Below are positions 6,678 to 12,628 of a stretch of DNA of 12,628 nucleotides, piece by piece. The DNA comes from Alphaproteobacteria bacterium (GTDB taxonomy: Bacteria; Pseudomonadota; Alphaproteobacteria; Micavibrionales; Micavibrionaceae). Location: assembly GCA_030432775.1 (NCBI GenBank), contig JAUILO010000071.1:1-12628 (forward strand), in the 5' to 3' direction. Both the position numbers and the translations under genes were made by a program. Numbering within the stretch: position 1 is the first letter of the stretch; every line of letters starts with the position of its first letter. Under the pieces are notes generated by a model, which saw nothing but the letters and a program-made list of their open reading frames with translations, was not told where the DNA came from and made no database searches.

Positions 6678-7916
6678 GTGAACGATGTTTTCAAAATCCT
6701 GAAAGACAATTGGCCCCTATTCTTCGGTTTATCCATGATTATGATTGGTAACGGGCTGCAGGGCACGCTGCTTGGCGTTCGTGCATCTATCGAAGGGTTT
6801 AGCTATATCTGGACCGGTGTGATCATGTCATCTTACTTTGGCGGATATTTCTTCGGCTGTATGATTGTTCCAGGACTTGTGAAAAATGTCGGCCATATTC
6901 GCGTATTTACCGCGCTGGCTTCGTTAGCATCTGCATCTGTACTGTTTAACGGTGTGTTTATTAACCCTGTCACATGGACTATTGTGCGCCTTATAAGCGG
7001 TCTTGCCTATGCCGGTATGTTCATCGTTGTAGAAAGCTGGCTAAACGATATTTCAAACAACAAAGTACGCGGCAAGTTAATGGGCGCTTATATCATTAGC
7101 GGATTTGGATCTATGTTTTTCGGCCAGTTCTTGATGAATGTCGCCCCGCCCGAAGAAGTCACACTCTTTATCCTGACATCTGTGCTGGTTTCTATTGCGC
7201 TTGTACCTATTGCGCTTAGCAAACGTCCCGCACCTGAAATTCAAACGCCAGAGCCTTTGTCGCTGCTGGAGCTATACAACATATCGCCAACTGCCGTGGT
7301 CGGCGTGTTTATTGCGGGGGTCGTTGGCGCAGCAATTATGACGATCGGCCCTGTTTATGCGCTTGATAGCGGCATGAGCATCTCGCAAATTTCGCTCTTT
7401 ATCGCGATTTACATTCTTGGCGGCGTGCTGGGACAAATACCTATCGGGCAGTTATCGGACAAAATCGGTAGAAGACCAACAATTCTGGCCGTCTGTGTTG
7501 CGACAATCTTTATGTCTGTTTTATGTGCGCTATTCTCTGAGAATTACTATGTGCTGCTGGCGCTATTCGCCTTGCTCGGTTTCTTCGCCGCAAGCCTTTA
7601 TCCGGTTTGTGCCGCTTATACCAATGACCATTTGAAAAAAGAACAATTTATTGCGGCAAGTTCACGGGTCATCATTGTGTCAGGAATGGGGTCGCTCACC
7701 GGTCCGTTACTGGCATCAGTATCCATGATGGTCGCTGGCCCTGGTGCGTTCTTCTGGTTTATAACAGCATCATTTGTAATATATACAGCCATTGTGTTTG
7801 GCCGCACATTGATAGCTCCTGCTCTGCCTATCAAACAGCAAGGCGAATATATGGCCATGCCATCACGCATTACGCCAATGACGCCGACGCTTGTGAATGA
7901 AGATTTACAGGAATAA
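6678..7916 (+). CDS. MFS permease, YcaD-like
   Basis: This 412-residue polytopic protein has about twelve hydrophobic segments in two halves, separated by a polar loop near residues 181-197 (KRPAPEIQTPEP). The MFS motif A appears in the second half as GQLSDKIGRRPT (257-268). The first half contains VVESWLND (117-124), preceded by an Arg/Gly-rich helix (RLISGLAYAG), as in the YcaD-like group of alphaproteobacterial permeases. It would be an inner-membrane, ion-gradient-driven transporter; the substrate cannot be told. The GTG start at 6678 follows GGGAG by 8 bases. It stands alone between tRNA-Ser and a convergent gene. Some relatives are annotated as drug efflux pumps, but nothing here supports a specific substrate. 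Confidence 0.88.
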   Translation: MNDVFKILKDNWPLFFGLSMIMIGNGLQGTLLGVRASIEGFSYIWTGVIMSSYFGGYFFGCMIVPGLVKNVGHIRVFTALASLASASVLFNGVFINPVTWTIVRLISGLAYAGMFIVVESWLNDISNNKVRGKLMGAYIISGFGSMFFGQFLMNVAPPEEVTLFILTSVLVSIALVPIALSKRPAPEIQTPEPLSLLELYNISPTAVVGVFIAGVVGAAIMTIGPVYALDSGMSISQISLFIAIYILGGVLGQIPIGQLSDKIGRRPTILAVCVATIFMSVLCALFSENYYVLLALFALLGFFAASLYPVCAAYTNDHLKKEQFIAASSRVIIVSGMGSLTGPLLASVSMMVAGPGAFFWFITASFVIYTAIVFGRTLIAPALPIKQQGEYMAMPSRITPMTPTLVNEDLQE

Positions 7917-8001
7917 AGTGATAAGACGCGTGGGCATATATTATACGCTGTAGACTATGCCAAACGAGCCAAATAAGTCGGAGATATTGCTTTAGCTGGA
8001 A

Positions 8002-8616
8002 TTAGGCGACTTGCTGCGCCACTTTGCCGTGACGAACACGGTCTTGTTTCCAGCCCGTAGCCTCAAGCGCTTGCCTTACCTGACGTGCCATTGCATGACC
8101 GCCATAACAAAAACTTTCAAAACCGTGGCCTTTACGCGGGATACTAATTGTTGTGTCTGCGCTATCAGGATATCTAACCTTTAGCCATGTTTCCGATTTA
8201 CTTTGCGTACCAACCGCGCCAGCCGATATAACATCAACGATATAATCCGGTGAAACGGCCCATCTATTATCACTTAATGGCAAATCAGTCAGATCAACAA
8301 AGCGCTGCCCCTTCTTTTCATACATAATGCGATCAAATACGGAATTCATTTCATTAAAACTGCCGTAAAACGTCAGAACTTTTTGATCATCAAGGGCAAT
8401 TTCAAGCTTATGTTTTGTACTGCGGCCTCCTGACCATTGCGCAGCACCTCCAAGCGATACCATGCGCATGAATGTAATGCGTGCATATAACGCAGGACTA
8501 TATTCAATAACCTCACCCGTGTTTGTTTGCATTGTGCGGGCTTGTGGTTGTTCACGCTCACCTTCCCATGTCATAAACGGGTTCTTTTGCGGTGTATTTT
8601 CCTGGTTAGTCTGCAT
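8002..8616 (-). CDS. Uncharacterised cytoplasmic protein, 204 residues
   Basis: I do not recognise this gene. It has no signal peptide or membrane segment. The first ~35 residues are polar and Gln/Asn/Pro-rich (including NPFMTWEGEREQPQ), suggesting a flexible tail. A mixed alpha/beta body follows, with a Gly-rich stretch (SLGGAAQWSGGRS, about 54-66), strand-like segments, and a C-terminal helical region (YGGHAMARQVRQALEATGW). The ATG at 8616 is preceded by GGGAACCGGAA, a usable though close ribosome binding site. Codon use resembles its neighbours. It is convergent with the MFS gene and has its own candidate promoter and dyad at 8671-8690. The length, start and promoter support a real gene; the role is unknown. 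Confidence 0.75.
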   Translation of the reverse strand: MQTNQENTPQKNPFMTWEGEREQPQARTMQTNTGEVIEYSPALYARITFMRMVSLGGAAQWSGGRSTKHKLEIALDDQKVLTFYGSFNEMNSVFDRIMYEKKGQRFVDLTDLPLSDNRWAVSPDYIVDVISAGAVGTQSKSETWLKVRYPDSADTTISIPRKGHGFESFCYGGHAMARQVRQALEATGWKQDRVRHGKVAQQVA

Positions 8617-8670
8617 TTCCGGTTCCCAATTACCGCGATTTATCGCATCAATATTATCTATTATCTCTGG

Positions 8671-8690
8671 ATTATAAGTGATTTCATCAC
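8671..8690 (-). promoter_or_regulatory. Candidate promoter -10 with adjacent 13-bp dyad
   Basis: On the minus strand a perfect TATAAT (8676-8671) lies 55 bp before the 204-residue gene. Directly upstream, in the expected -35/-10 spacer, is the inverted repeat GTGAT-TTC-ATCAC (8678-8690). A dyad there would suit a repressor operator. The -35 match is poor, which fits a regulated promoter but also weakens the call. Confidence 0.4.
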
Positions 8691-8821
8691 ATTAATAATT
8701 TTACATAATCGATAAGTTTATACCATATGGCATCATGGTTAGTCAAACTTACCAGCAAAAGCTAAGGAATTTATTAATCGGTAAATTAAAAGAACGGCAG
8801 ATGATGGATAAAAATGCACAA

Positions 8822-8851
8822 GGCCTGCTGTGTATCAAAACAAAGCAGGCC
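8822..8851 (-). terminator. Candidate terminator after the sodium:solute symporter gene
   Basis: A perfect 8-bp inverted repeat (GGCCTGCT/AGCAGGCC) with a 14-nt loop lies 35 bp after the symporter stop codon. On the minus strand it is followed by TTGTGCATTTTT, an imperfect T tract. It is a likely but not strong intrinsic terminator. Confidence 0.5.
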
Positions 8852-8885
8852 CAATAAAATATATGATTATAGTAGATAACCGTTT

Positions 8886-10292
8886 TTAAACTGCCTGTTT
8901 CAGTCCCCCACGGCGGATTAACCATAGCGGCTGTTTAAACGGAACCGCATATAAAAGCATAAACATTAGTGTCGCGACCACAGGCGGCACAGCTGTGTAT
9001 ATTGGATCCGCCAGATAGCCATTGAAGAACATATAGCTATAAAGCAGCATGCCGCAAATAATGGCAAAGGTCATTTTATAATCAAATGCCCAGTCCTTCT
9101 TAATGCCATTGGCACAGCCAATAAGCAACGCAGGAACCAAAACGAAACTAACCGATATCGCCTTAAATATGAATTCAAGAATATCACCGATACTGACCGC
9201 CACTAGTGATAATGTAGCCAGCATGACAACAGTGATAATGCGTGATATGCGAACAAAATCTGCGTGCTTGGCCTGATCATTGATTTTCAAAACATTCTTT
9301 ACCATGGTTGAAGCAAATAAGTTTACCTGTGTATCAATCGTCGACATAATTGCCGCAGTGACAAACACACATAACATAGCAAGATACACAGCCGGAAGCG
9401 CGGTTTGCTGGAACAGAGCAAAGAATGCCCCCTTGCCTTCGACCACGTTGTCCATAACCGCATAAGAGCCAAGCGCGAATGTAATAGCGCAAAATACAAG
9501 ACTCATCAAAACAGGACCGCCAAGCATAAAGCCTTTTACGCCTGATTTCAGACTTTTTATAGAAAACAAGCGCTGCCACATCTCAGCATTCGTCAACGCC
9601 ATTAAAAGAATAAACAAAAACAGACCGGTTGTTTTGTCATTCACATGTGCAATTTCGGCAAAAACGTTATGACCTTCGGGAATTCTAAATGAGATCATCG
9701 GCACAGCAATAGCCGCAACCATCAAAACAACCTGTAATACATCTGTACGAATAACAGTCATATAGCCACCAAGCCATAAATACAGCATCACACAAAATGC
9801 GATTGTTACAATGCTCCAGATGGTAGGAATGCCGAAGATCGATGCAAAAATATTACCGGAAATATATAGCTGTGAAGCCACAAGCAATAAGGCTTTGGCG
9901 CATATAATAAGCGTTGAAAGATAGCCCGTATACCGCCCTACACGTTTTTCAATCATATCCGTTAGCGTCACATAATCATGCTCACCGGCTACTTTATGTA
10001 TGGTTTTTAAATACATCGCAATGGTCAACATGCCAACTGTCGCGCCGATTGGCATCCACATCAGGCCATAGCCCATGCTGGGCGCTTTTGCGAAAAAGAT
10101 AAAGATAACCGCGCCGCTAAATTGTCCTGCGGCCAGTGAACATAATGTGCCGACCGAACCGATCTGACGATTACCGATCACAAATCCCTGCTGTGATCCA
10201 GCCTGACGTTTATAGGCCATCCAGCCAATAACGATAAGCGCAAGGGCATATAAACCCATGAATAAGATGGTATATTGAGCTATTGAAGTCAC
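8886..10292 (-). CDS. Sodium:solute symporter (SSS) family transporter
   Basis: This 468-residue protein has about thirteen hydrophobic helices, as expected for the SSS/LeuT-fold family. Recognisable elements are LAAGQFSGA (53-61), WLGGYMTVIRTDVLQ (173-187, the family's G-G-x...D..Q signature), EMWQRLFSIKS (237-247) and MSTIDTQVN (316-324), which corresponds to the region holding sodium-coordinating Ser/Thr residues. It would use the sodium gradient to import a small solute, possibly an amino acid, organic acid or similar; the substrate is not evident. The start is taken as GTG at 10292 behind AGAGGG; an ATG seven bases upstream is out of frame. It lies downstream of the metal cluster on the same strand but behind a terminator and a ~365 bp gap, so it is probably a separate unit. 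Confidence 0.92.
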   Translation of the reverse strand: MTSIAQYTILFMGLYALALIVIGWMAYKRQAGSQQGFVIGNRQIGSVGTLCSLAAGQFSGAVIFIFFAKAPSMGYGLMWMPIGATVGMLTIAMYLKTIHKVAGEHDYVTLTDMIEKRVGRYTGYLSTLIICAKALLLVASQLYISGNIFASIFGIPTIWSIVTIAFCVMLYLWLGGYMTVIRTDVLQVVLMVAAIAVPMISFRIPEGHNVFAEIAHVNDKTTGLFLFILLMALTNAEMWQRLFSIKSLKSGVKGFMLGGPVLMSLVFCAITFALGSYAVMDNVVEGKGAFFALFQQTALPAVYLAMLCVFVTAAIMSTIDTQVNLFASTMVKNVLKINDQAKHADFVRISRIITVVMLATLSLVAVSIGDILEFIFKAISVSFVLVPALLIGCANGIKKDWAFDYKMTFAIICGMLLYSYMFFNGYLADPIYTAVPPVVATLMFMLLYAVPFKQPLWLIRRGGLKQAV

Positions 10293-10533
10293 TATTCATA
10301 ATCCCTCTATAAATAAACGAATGAAAATACTTACTTAACGGCTTTTACAAGCTCTTTTATTTTTCATATTCACTCAACCTGAGATCGACCATAATTTTAT
10401 TCATGACTTTTTACAAGAAAAAATGAAATAAAAGCCGAAAAAATCACAACTTAATATTCATACGCCAAGCCCAAAGATATAACGACCAATAACCGGGACA
10501 CTCTGACAATGCAAAAAAGCAGAACACAAAAAC

Positions 10534-10547
10534 ACAGGATACAGGAT
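10534..10547. repeat. 7-bp tandem duplication
   Basis: ACAGGAT occurs twice in succession, 4 bp before the 15-bp tandem repeat. It is probably a slippage product in non-coding DNA. Confidence 0.6.
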
Positions 10548-10551
10548 ACAA

Positions 10552-10581
10552 ATGAGAGACAATAAAATGAGAGACAATAAA
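10552..10581. repeat. Perfect 15-bp tandem duplication
   Basis: The 15-mer ATGAGAGACAATAAA occurs twice with no gap (10552-10566 and 10567-10581). The second copy runs into the T tract (minus-strand reading) of the adjacent terminator. It has no obvious coding role. Confidence 0.85.
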
Positions 10582-10607
10582 AAACTGCCCCCTTTTGATA
10601 AGGGAGC
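10579..10607 (-). terminator. Rho-independent terminator of the metal operon
   Basis: Read on the minus strand, GCTCCCTT pairs with AAGGGGGC around a 5-nt loop. This gives an 8-bp stem with one G-U pair (10607-10587), followed within two bases by a run of six T residues (10584-10579). It lies 50 bp after the MerT-like stop codon, matching an intrinsic terminator for the four-gene minus-strand cluster. Confidence 0.85.
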
Positions 10608-10657
10608 AGCATAATAATATCGTCCATGATACCGGTAAGGCATCATCTACTTGCCGT

Positions 10658-11038
10658 CTAAAGCAGCAAATCAGCCGCGAAATAGGCAAAAAATGTACCA
10701 ATAGAATAAATAACTATTGAAACACCCAATATGACCCAGCTGATTTTACGCAGCCGCATACAGGCCTTGGCCTTGACCGGATCAGCCGGACAAGGCGCAT
10801 TTCGCGCGCGCCACTGCATAAAGGTAGATAAGGCCAACATGGCACCTGCACCGATGAAAATATATTCCTTATAATCTGTCAGCACACTCAGCCAAGGCGC
10901 AGCCGATACAAGACCAGCCAGTGTCGCCCCCATACCAAGAGTCACAAATAATGCTGGAAGCGCACAACATATAAGCGTTCCCGCACTGGTAAACAGCGAG
11001 ATAAACGGCAATATGCTTTGTTTATATAAATCACTCAT
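10658..11038 (-). CDS. MerT-like inner-membrane metal transport protein
   Basis: From the ATG at 11038 the product is 126 residues. It has a first hydrophobic region with a vicinal cysteine pair (C24-C25 in TLICCALPAL), then a Gly-rich helix, a second helix about 59-75, a loop holding C83 and C93 (CPADP...KAC), and a last helix about 100-120. This layout (CC pair in TM1, Cys pair in the loop before TM3) is that of MerT, which takes Hg(II) from periplasmic MerP into the cytoplasm. The ATG at 11059 would add seven residues inside the upstream gene; 11038 is preferred because GAGGAG lies 10 bases before it. It overlaps the MerP-like gene by 8 bp. With no mercuric reductase nearby, the metal could be other than mercury. 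Confidence 0.82.
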   Translation of the reverse strand: MSDLYKQSILPFISLFTSAGTLICCALPALFVTLGMGATLAGLVSAAPWLSVLTDYKEYIFIGAGAMLALSTFMQWRARNAPCPADPVKAKACMRLRKISWVILGVSIVIYSIGTFFAYFAADLLL

Positions 11039-11324
11039 GGCGCATAATCTCCTCAACATTATAACCTGAATCAGTGATGAGTTTTGTTATAAAATCATCA
11101 TCCATATTCTGTCCGTCTTTCATGTTAATGGTAACGATTTTGGTATCCAGATCCACCGAGATATCGGCGACTTCGTCTTGTTTGCCGAATACTTTCTCCA
11201 TCGCCTGCGCACAGAAATCACAGACAAGTCCGTTGATTTTAACATCAACCTGCTTTGAAAGTGCCCATGCAGGACTTGATAAGACCAAAACACCGAGTAC
11301 TAAAAATATAGATAGTTTTTTCAT
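11031..11324 (-). CDS. MerP-like periplasmic heavy-metal-associated (HMA) protein
   Basis: The 97-residue protein has a signal peptide with likely cleavage after AWA at residue 21, then one HMA ferredoxin-like domain. The metal site is GLVCDFC (32-38, C35 and C38), a variant of the usual GMxCxxC in which the Met is Leu. It is followed by the first helix (AQAMEKVFG) and a typical VDLDTKIVTINM strand pair (57-68). It would bind a soft metal ion in the periplasm and hand it to the overlapping MerT-like membrane protein. AAGGAA lies just before the ATG. Its last codons carry the ribosome binding site of the MerT-like gene, and the 8-bp overlap implies coupled translation. Confidence 0.87.
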   Translation of the reverse strand: MKKLSIFLVLGVLVLSSPAWALSKQVDVKINGLVCDFCAQAMEKVFGKQDEVADISVDLDTKIVTINMKDGQNMDDDFITKLITDSGYNVEEIMRHE

Positions 11325-11357
11325 GATAAATTCCTTTTCTTTACTAAAATAATTGCA

Positions 11358-12002
11358 TTAGAAGCGCACAACATAATTAAAGAGAACTTCGCCTCTATCG
11401 CTCATGCCTGCTTCTACGAGATGTACGTCTTTGAAAAACCGAACCATTGGCGTATATGTCAACGGATCGGAGGACTCGGGATTATGATCAATTTCAAGCA
11501 TAAGCCATGTATGCAAGTCTCCATAATCTCCTATATAGGGTGCAATACCGACACGTCCGGATTGCATATAGAAATCACCGAATTCACCAAAATCATTGTA
11601 CCGATTGGAATAAGACACGAAAAAGCGTCTGCTCTCCCAATCTGCTGCAATACCAGTAAATGCCGCCATATCGCTATCATGGTCAAAATCACCATAATCG
11701 CTATAAGCCGCGCCTATTCCTGACTTCAAGTAAAGATTGGCTTGTGAATCCTTATTATTCCAGCGCTTCAGCAAGTTATTCACTTGTACCATTTGAAGCG
11801 TTGTTTCGGATTCCCGCCAATATTCTGCGAGGTAACCAACCGAGTAAAATGCGGTTGGCGAGTAATGAATATGCAGTGAATTACGATCGCCGTTATTCAT
11901 CGTCATGACCGTCACACCGCCCGGATATGACACTGGCCTTGCTTGTCCCGGCAGCGCAAATACACACAAACCGAGAACGGATAACATTAAGAAACGAAAC
12001 AT
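11358..12002 (-). CDS. Probable outer-membrane beta-barrel protein of the metal cluster
   Basis: I do not recognise a named family. The 214-residue product has a signal peptide (hydrophobic core 3-17, likely cleavage after GQA at 21). Many short alternating aromatic/polar strands follow, with turns rich in Asp, Gly and Asn (such as YSDYGDFDHDSD). The final segment VLFNYVVRF has alternating hydrophobics and a terminal Phe, the classical signal recognised by the BAM complex. About 190 mature residues would suit a barrel of eight to ten strands. It has no cysteine after the signal peptide. A strong AAGGAG precedes the ATG. Its place between a Cys-rich secreted protein and MerP/MerT-like genes suggests an outer-membrane role in metal passage or sensing, which is inference. 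Confidence 0.8.
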   Translation of the reverse strand: MFRFLMLSVLGLCVFALPGQARPVSYPGGVTVMTMNNGDRNSLHIHYSPTAFYSVGYLAEYWRESETTLQMVQVNNLLKRWNNKDSQANLYLKSGIGAAYSDYGDFDHDSDMAAFTGIAADWESRRFFVSYSNRYNDFGEFGDFYMQSGRVGIAPYIGDYGDLHTWLMLEIDHNPESSDPLTYTPMVRFFKDVHLVEAGMSDRGEVLFNYVVRF

Positions 12003-12072
12003 AGTTTCTCCTTTTAAAACAATTAGATATACAAATTCAGGCCATTAAAACCCGAATAACTCAGTTTTAATT

Positions 12073-12483
12073 TCAGGAGAGTAATTTTGGGGGACGGTAT
12101 AATGTACCGCTAGGAGCAGAAACCAGGTTATCTGTAATCTGGTCCCAATCAGAAGAAATTACAGACATATCCTGTACAAGGATAATGTCCTGCACAATAA
12201 CTGTATGGCTCATCGCAGCTTCAAAGCATAAGCAAATGCCTTCGCAATGTTTCATACCGTTTGTATTCATATTGGTGTCAGCTTGATCATTAGCCGTATT
12301 TGATGTGGTATTTTGCGCCGAAACCTGATCTTCATGACATGGCATATCCGAACTCGCGGTTTTATTCGTCATTTTAAGAACAACCTGCTTGTCATTCATT
12401 GCACATGGCGCAGACCATGCGGACACCGCAATGGTATTCCACACAAACACAAACGCCATAATGATCAATAAACGGTGCTTCAT
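12073..12483 (-). CDS. Small secreted Cys/His/Met-rich protein, first gene of the metal cluster
   Basis: The product is 136 residues from the ATG at 12483; an in-frame TTG at 12519 would add 12 residues before the signal peptide. The signal peptide has a core at 5-20 and likely cleavage after WSA at 25. Possible soft-metal ligands are C27, M48-C49-H50, M77, H79-C80, C84, C86, M91 and H93. They form a MxHCxxxCxC cluster in mid-protein, separated from the N-terminal CHED site by an Asn/Thr/Gln-rich linker. The tail ends in YRPPKLLS. Size, export and layout resemble small proteins found at the head of copper or mercury resistance operons (CopL/DUF2946-like), but I cannot assign a family. No Shine-Dalgarno is clear, so translation may be leaderless or weak. 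Confidence 0.75.
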   Translation of the reverse strand: MKHRLLIIMAFVFVWNTIAVSAWSAPCAMNDKQVVLKMTNKTASSDMPCHEDQVSAQNTTSNTANDQADTNMNTNGMKHCEGICLCFEAAMSHTVIVQDIILVQDMSVISSDWDQITDNLVSAPSGTLYRPPKLLS

Positions 12484-12489
12484 ATCTTT

Positions 12490-12538
12490 ATTATATATCA
12501 GATAGAGCGCTTTAACCAAGTGTCAAATCAATCACTTG
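12490..12538 (-). promoter_or_regulatory. Candidate promoter and dyad of the metal operon
   Basis: On the minus strand a perfect -35 TTGACA (12526-12521) sits inside the inverted repeat CAAGTG-N10-CACTTG (12517-12538). A perfect TATAAT lies at 12495-12490, but its spacing from TTGACA is 25 bp. It pairs better with TTGGTT (12519-12514, 18-bp spacer), which would start transcription close to the ATG at 12483. A -10 at normal spacing from TTGACA would be poor. A dyad over the -35 suggests an operator; which promoter is used cannot be decided by eye. Confidence 0.4.
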
Positions 12539-12628
12539 CATCTTTAACGACTAATTCTGAAAAATAACTCTAGTGTTTAATTGGTAAATATGAAAAGAAT
12601 TTTTGTCCAAAATAAAGCACCTGGGTTC

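Larger units (their letters stand above)
10293..10657. other. Intergenic region between MerT-like and symporter genes
   Basis: About 365 bp with no credible gene. It is very A/T-rich around 10350-10440. It holds the metal-operon terminator (10579-10607), a 15-bp tandem repeat (10552-10581), a 7-bp tandem repeat (10534-10547) and presumably the symporter promoter. Leftward ORFs of 62-85 codons that cross it are rejected: they overlap the terminator and repeats and one enters the MerT-like gene in another frame. Confidence 0.5.

Noticed and set aside
7933..7961. Inverted repeat GGCATA-N17-TATGCC between convergent genes
   Set aside because: The arms are short with a long loop and no T tract on either side.
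10444..10701. Minus-strand ORFs of 85 and 62 codons
   Set aside because: They span the operon terminator and tandem repeats and overlap the MerT-like gene; the composition is low-complexity Cys/Phe/Ser.
8886..12483. Symporter as fifth gene of the metal operon
   Set aside because: A clear terminator and a ~365 bp A/T-rich gap separate it from the MerT-like gene.
12590..12628. Thirteen plus-strand codons starting with ATG at the right edge (MKRIFVQNKAPGF)
   Set aside because: There is no ribosome binding site and too little sequence. It may be the start of a divergent gene, but I cannot support it or assign it.

Overview
The window looks like a chromosomal stretch of a Gram-negative proteobacterium, most likely an alphaproteobacterium of moderate to low GC (judged by eye). 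Pointers are a complete GatCAB amidotransferase set, an RuvX with the N-terminal extension usual in that class, a YcaD-like MFS permease, and several proteins with Sec signal peptides, one of them probably an outer-membrane barrel. No transposase, integrase, phage gene or CRISPR array was seen.

Left part (1-5590). A partial ruvX runs leftward off the window edge. Its 3' half carries a tight cluster of DnaA-box-like 9-mers, four of them spaced exactly 26 bp apart. A ~350 bp non-coding gap with a perfect 12-bp tandem duplication separates it from a rightward operon: gatC, a small two-helix membrane protein, gatA, two tandem secreted cysteine proteins, gatB. The three Gat subunits form Glu-tRNA(Gln)/Asp-tRNA(Asn) amidotransferase. 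The two inserted secreted proteins are diverged paralogues, and each is itself an internal duplication with eight similarly spaced cysteines. Overlapping stop/start codons (ATGA before gatA, TAATG after it) argue that the extra genes are co-translated with the amidotransferase.

Middle part (5591-8885). A stand-alone TerD-domain gene, a tRNA-Ser(GCU) and an MFS transporter gene lie on the plus strand. They meet a convergent, unrecognised 204-residue cytoplasmic protein gene that has its own candidate promoter and dyad.

Right part (8886-12628). All genes are on the minus strand. A likely metal-handling operon reads, in transcription order: a small secreted Cys/His/Met-rich protein, an outer-membrane barrel-like protein, a MerP-like periplasmic heavy-metal-binding protein, and a MerT-like inner-membrane protein overlapping it by 8 bp. 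A clear rho-independent terminator closes it. Together these suggest capture and movement of a soft metal ion across the envelope, but no metal reductase or MerR-type regulator is in the window, so the metal is unknown. A sodium:solute symporter gene follows on the same strand as a separate unit.

The observations most worth following up are the paralogous secreted 8-Cys proteins embedded in the gatCAB operon, the ordered DnaA-box cluster inside ruvX, and the four-gene metal cassette with two poorly characterised members.
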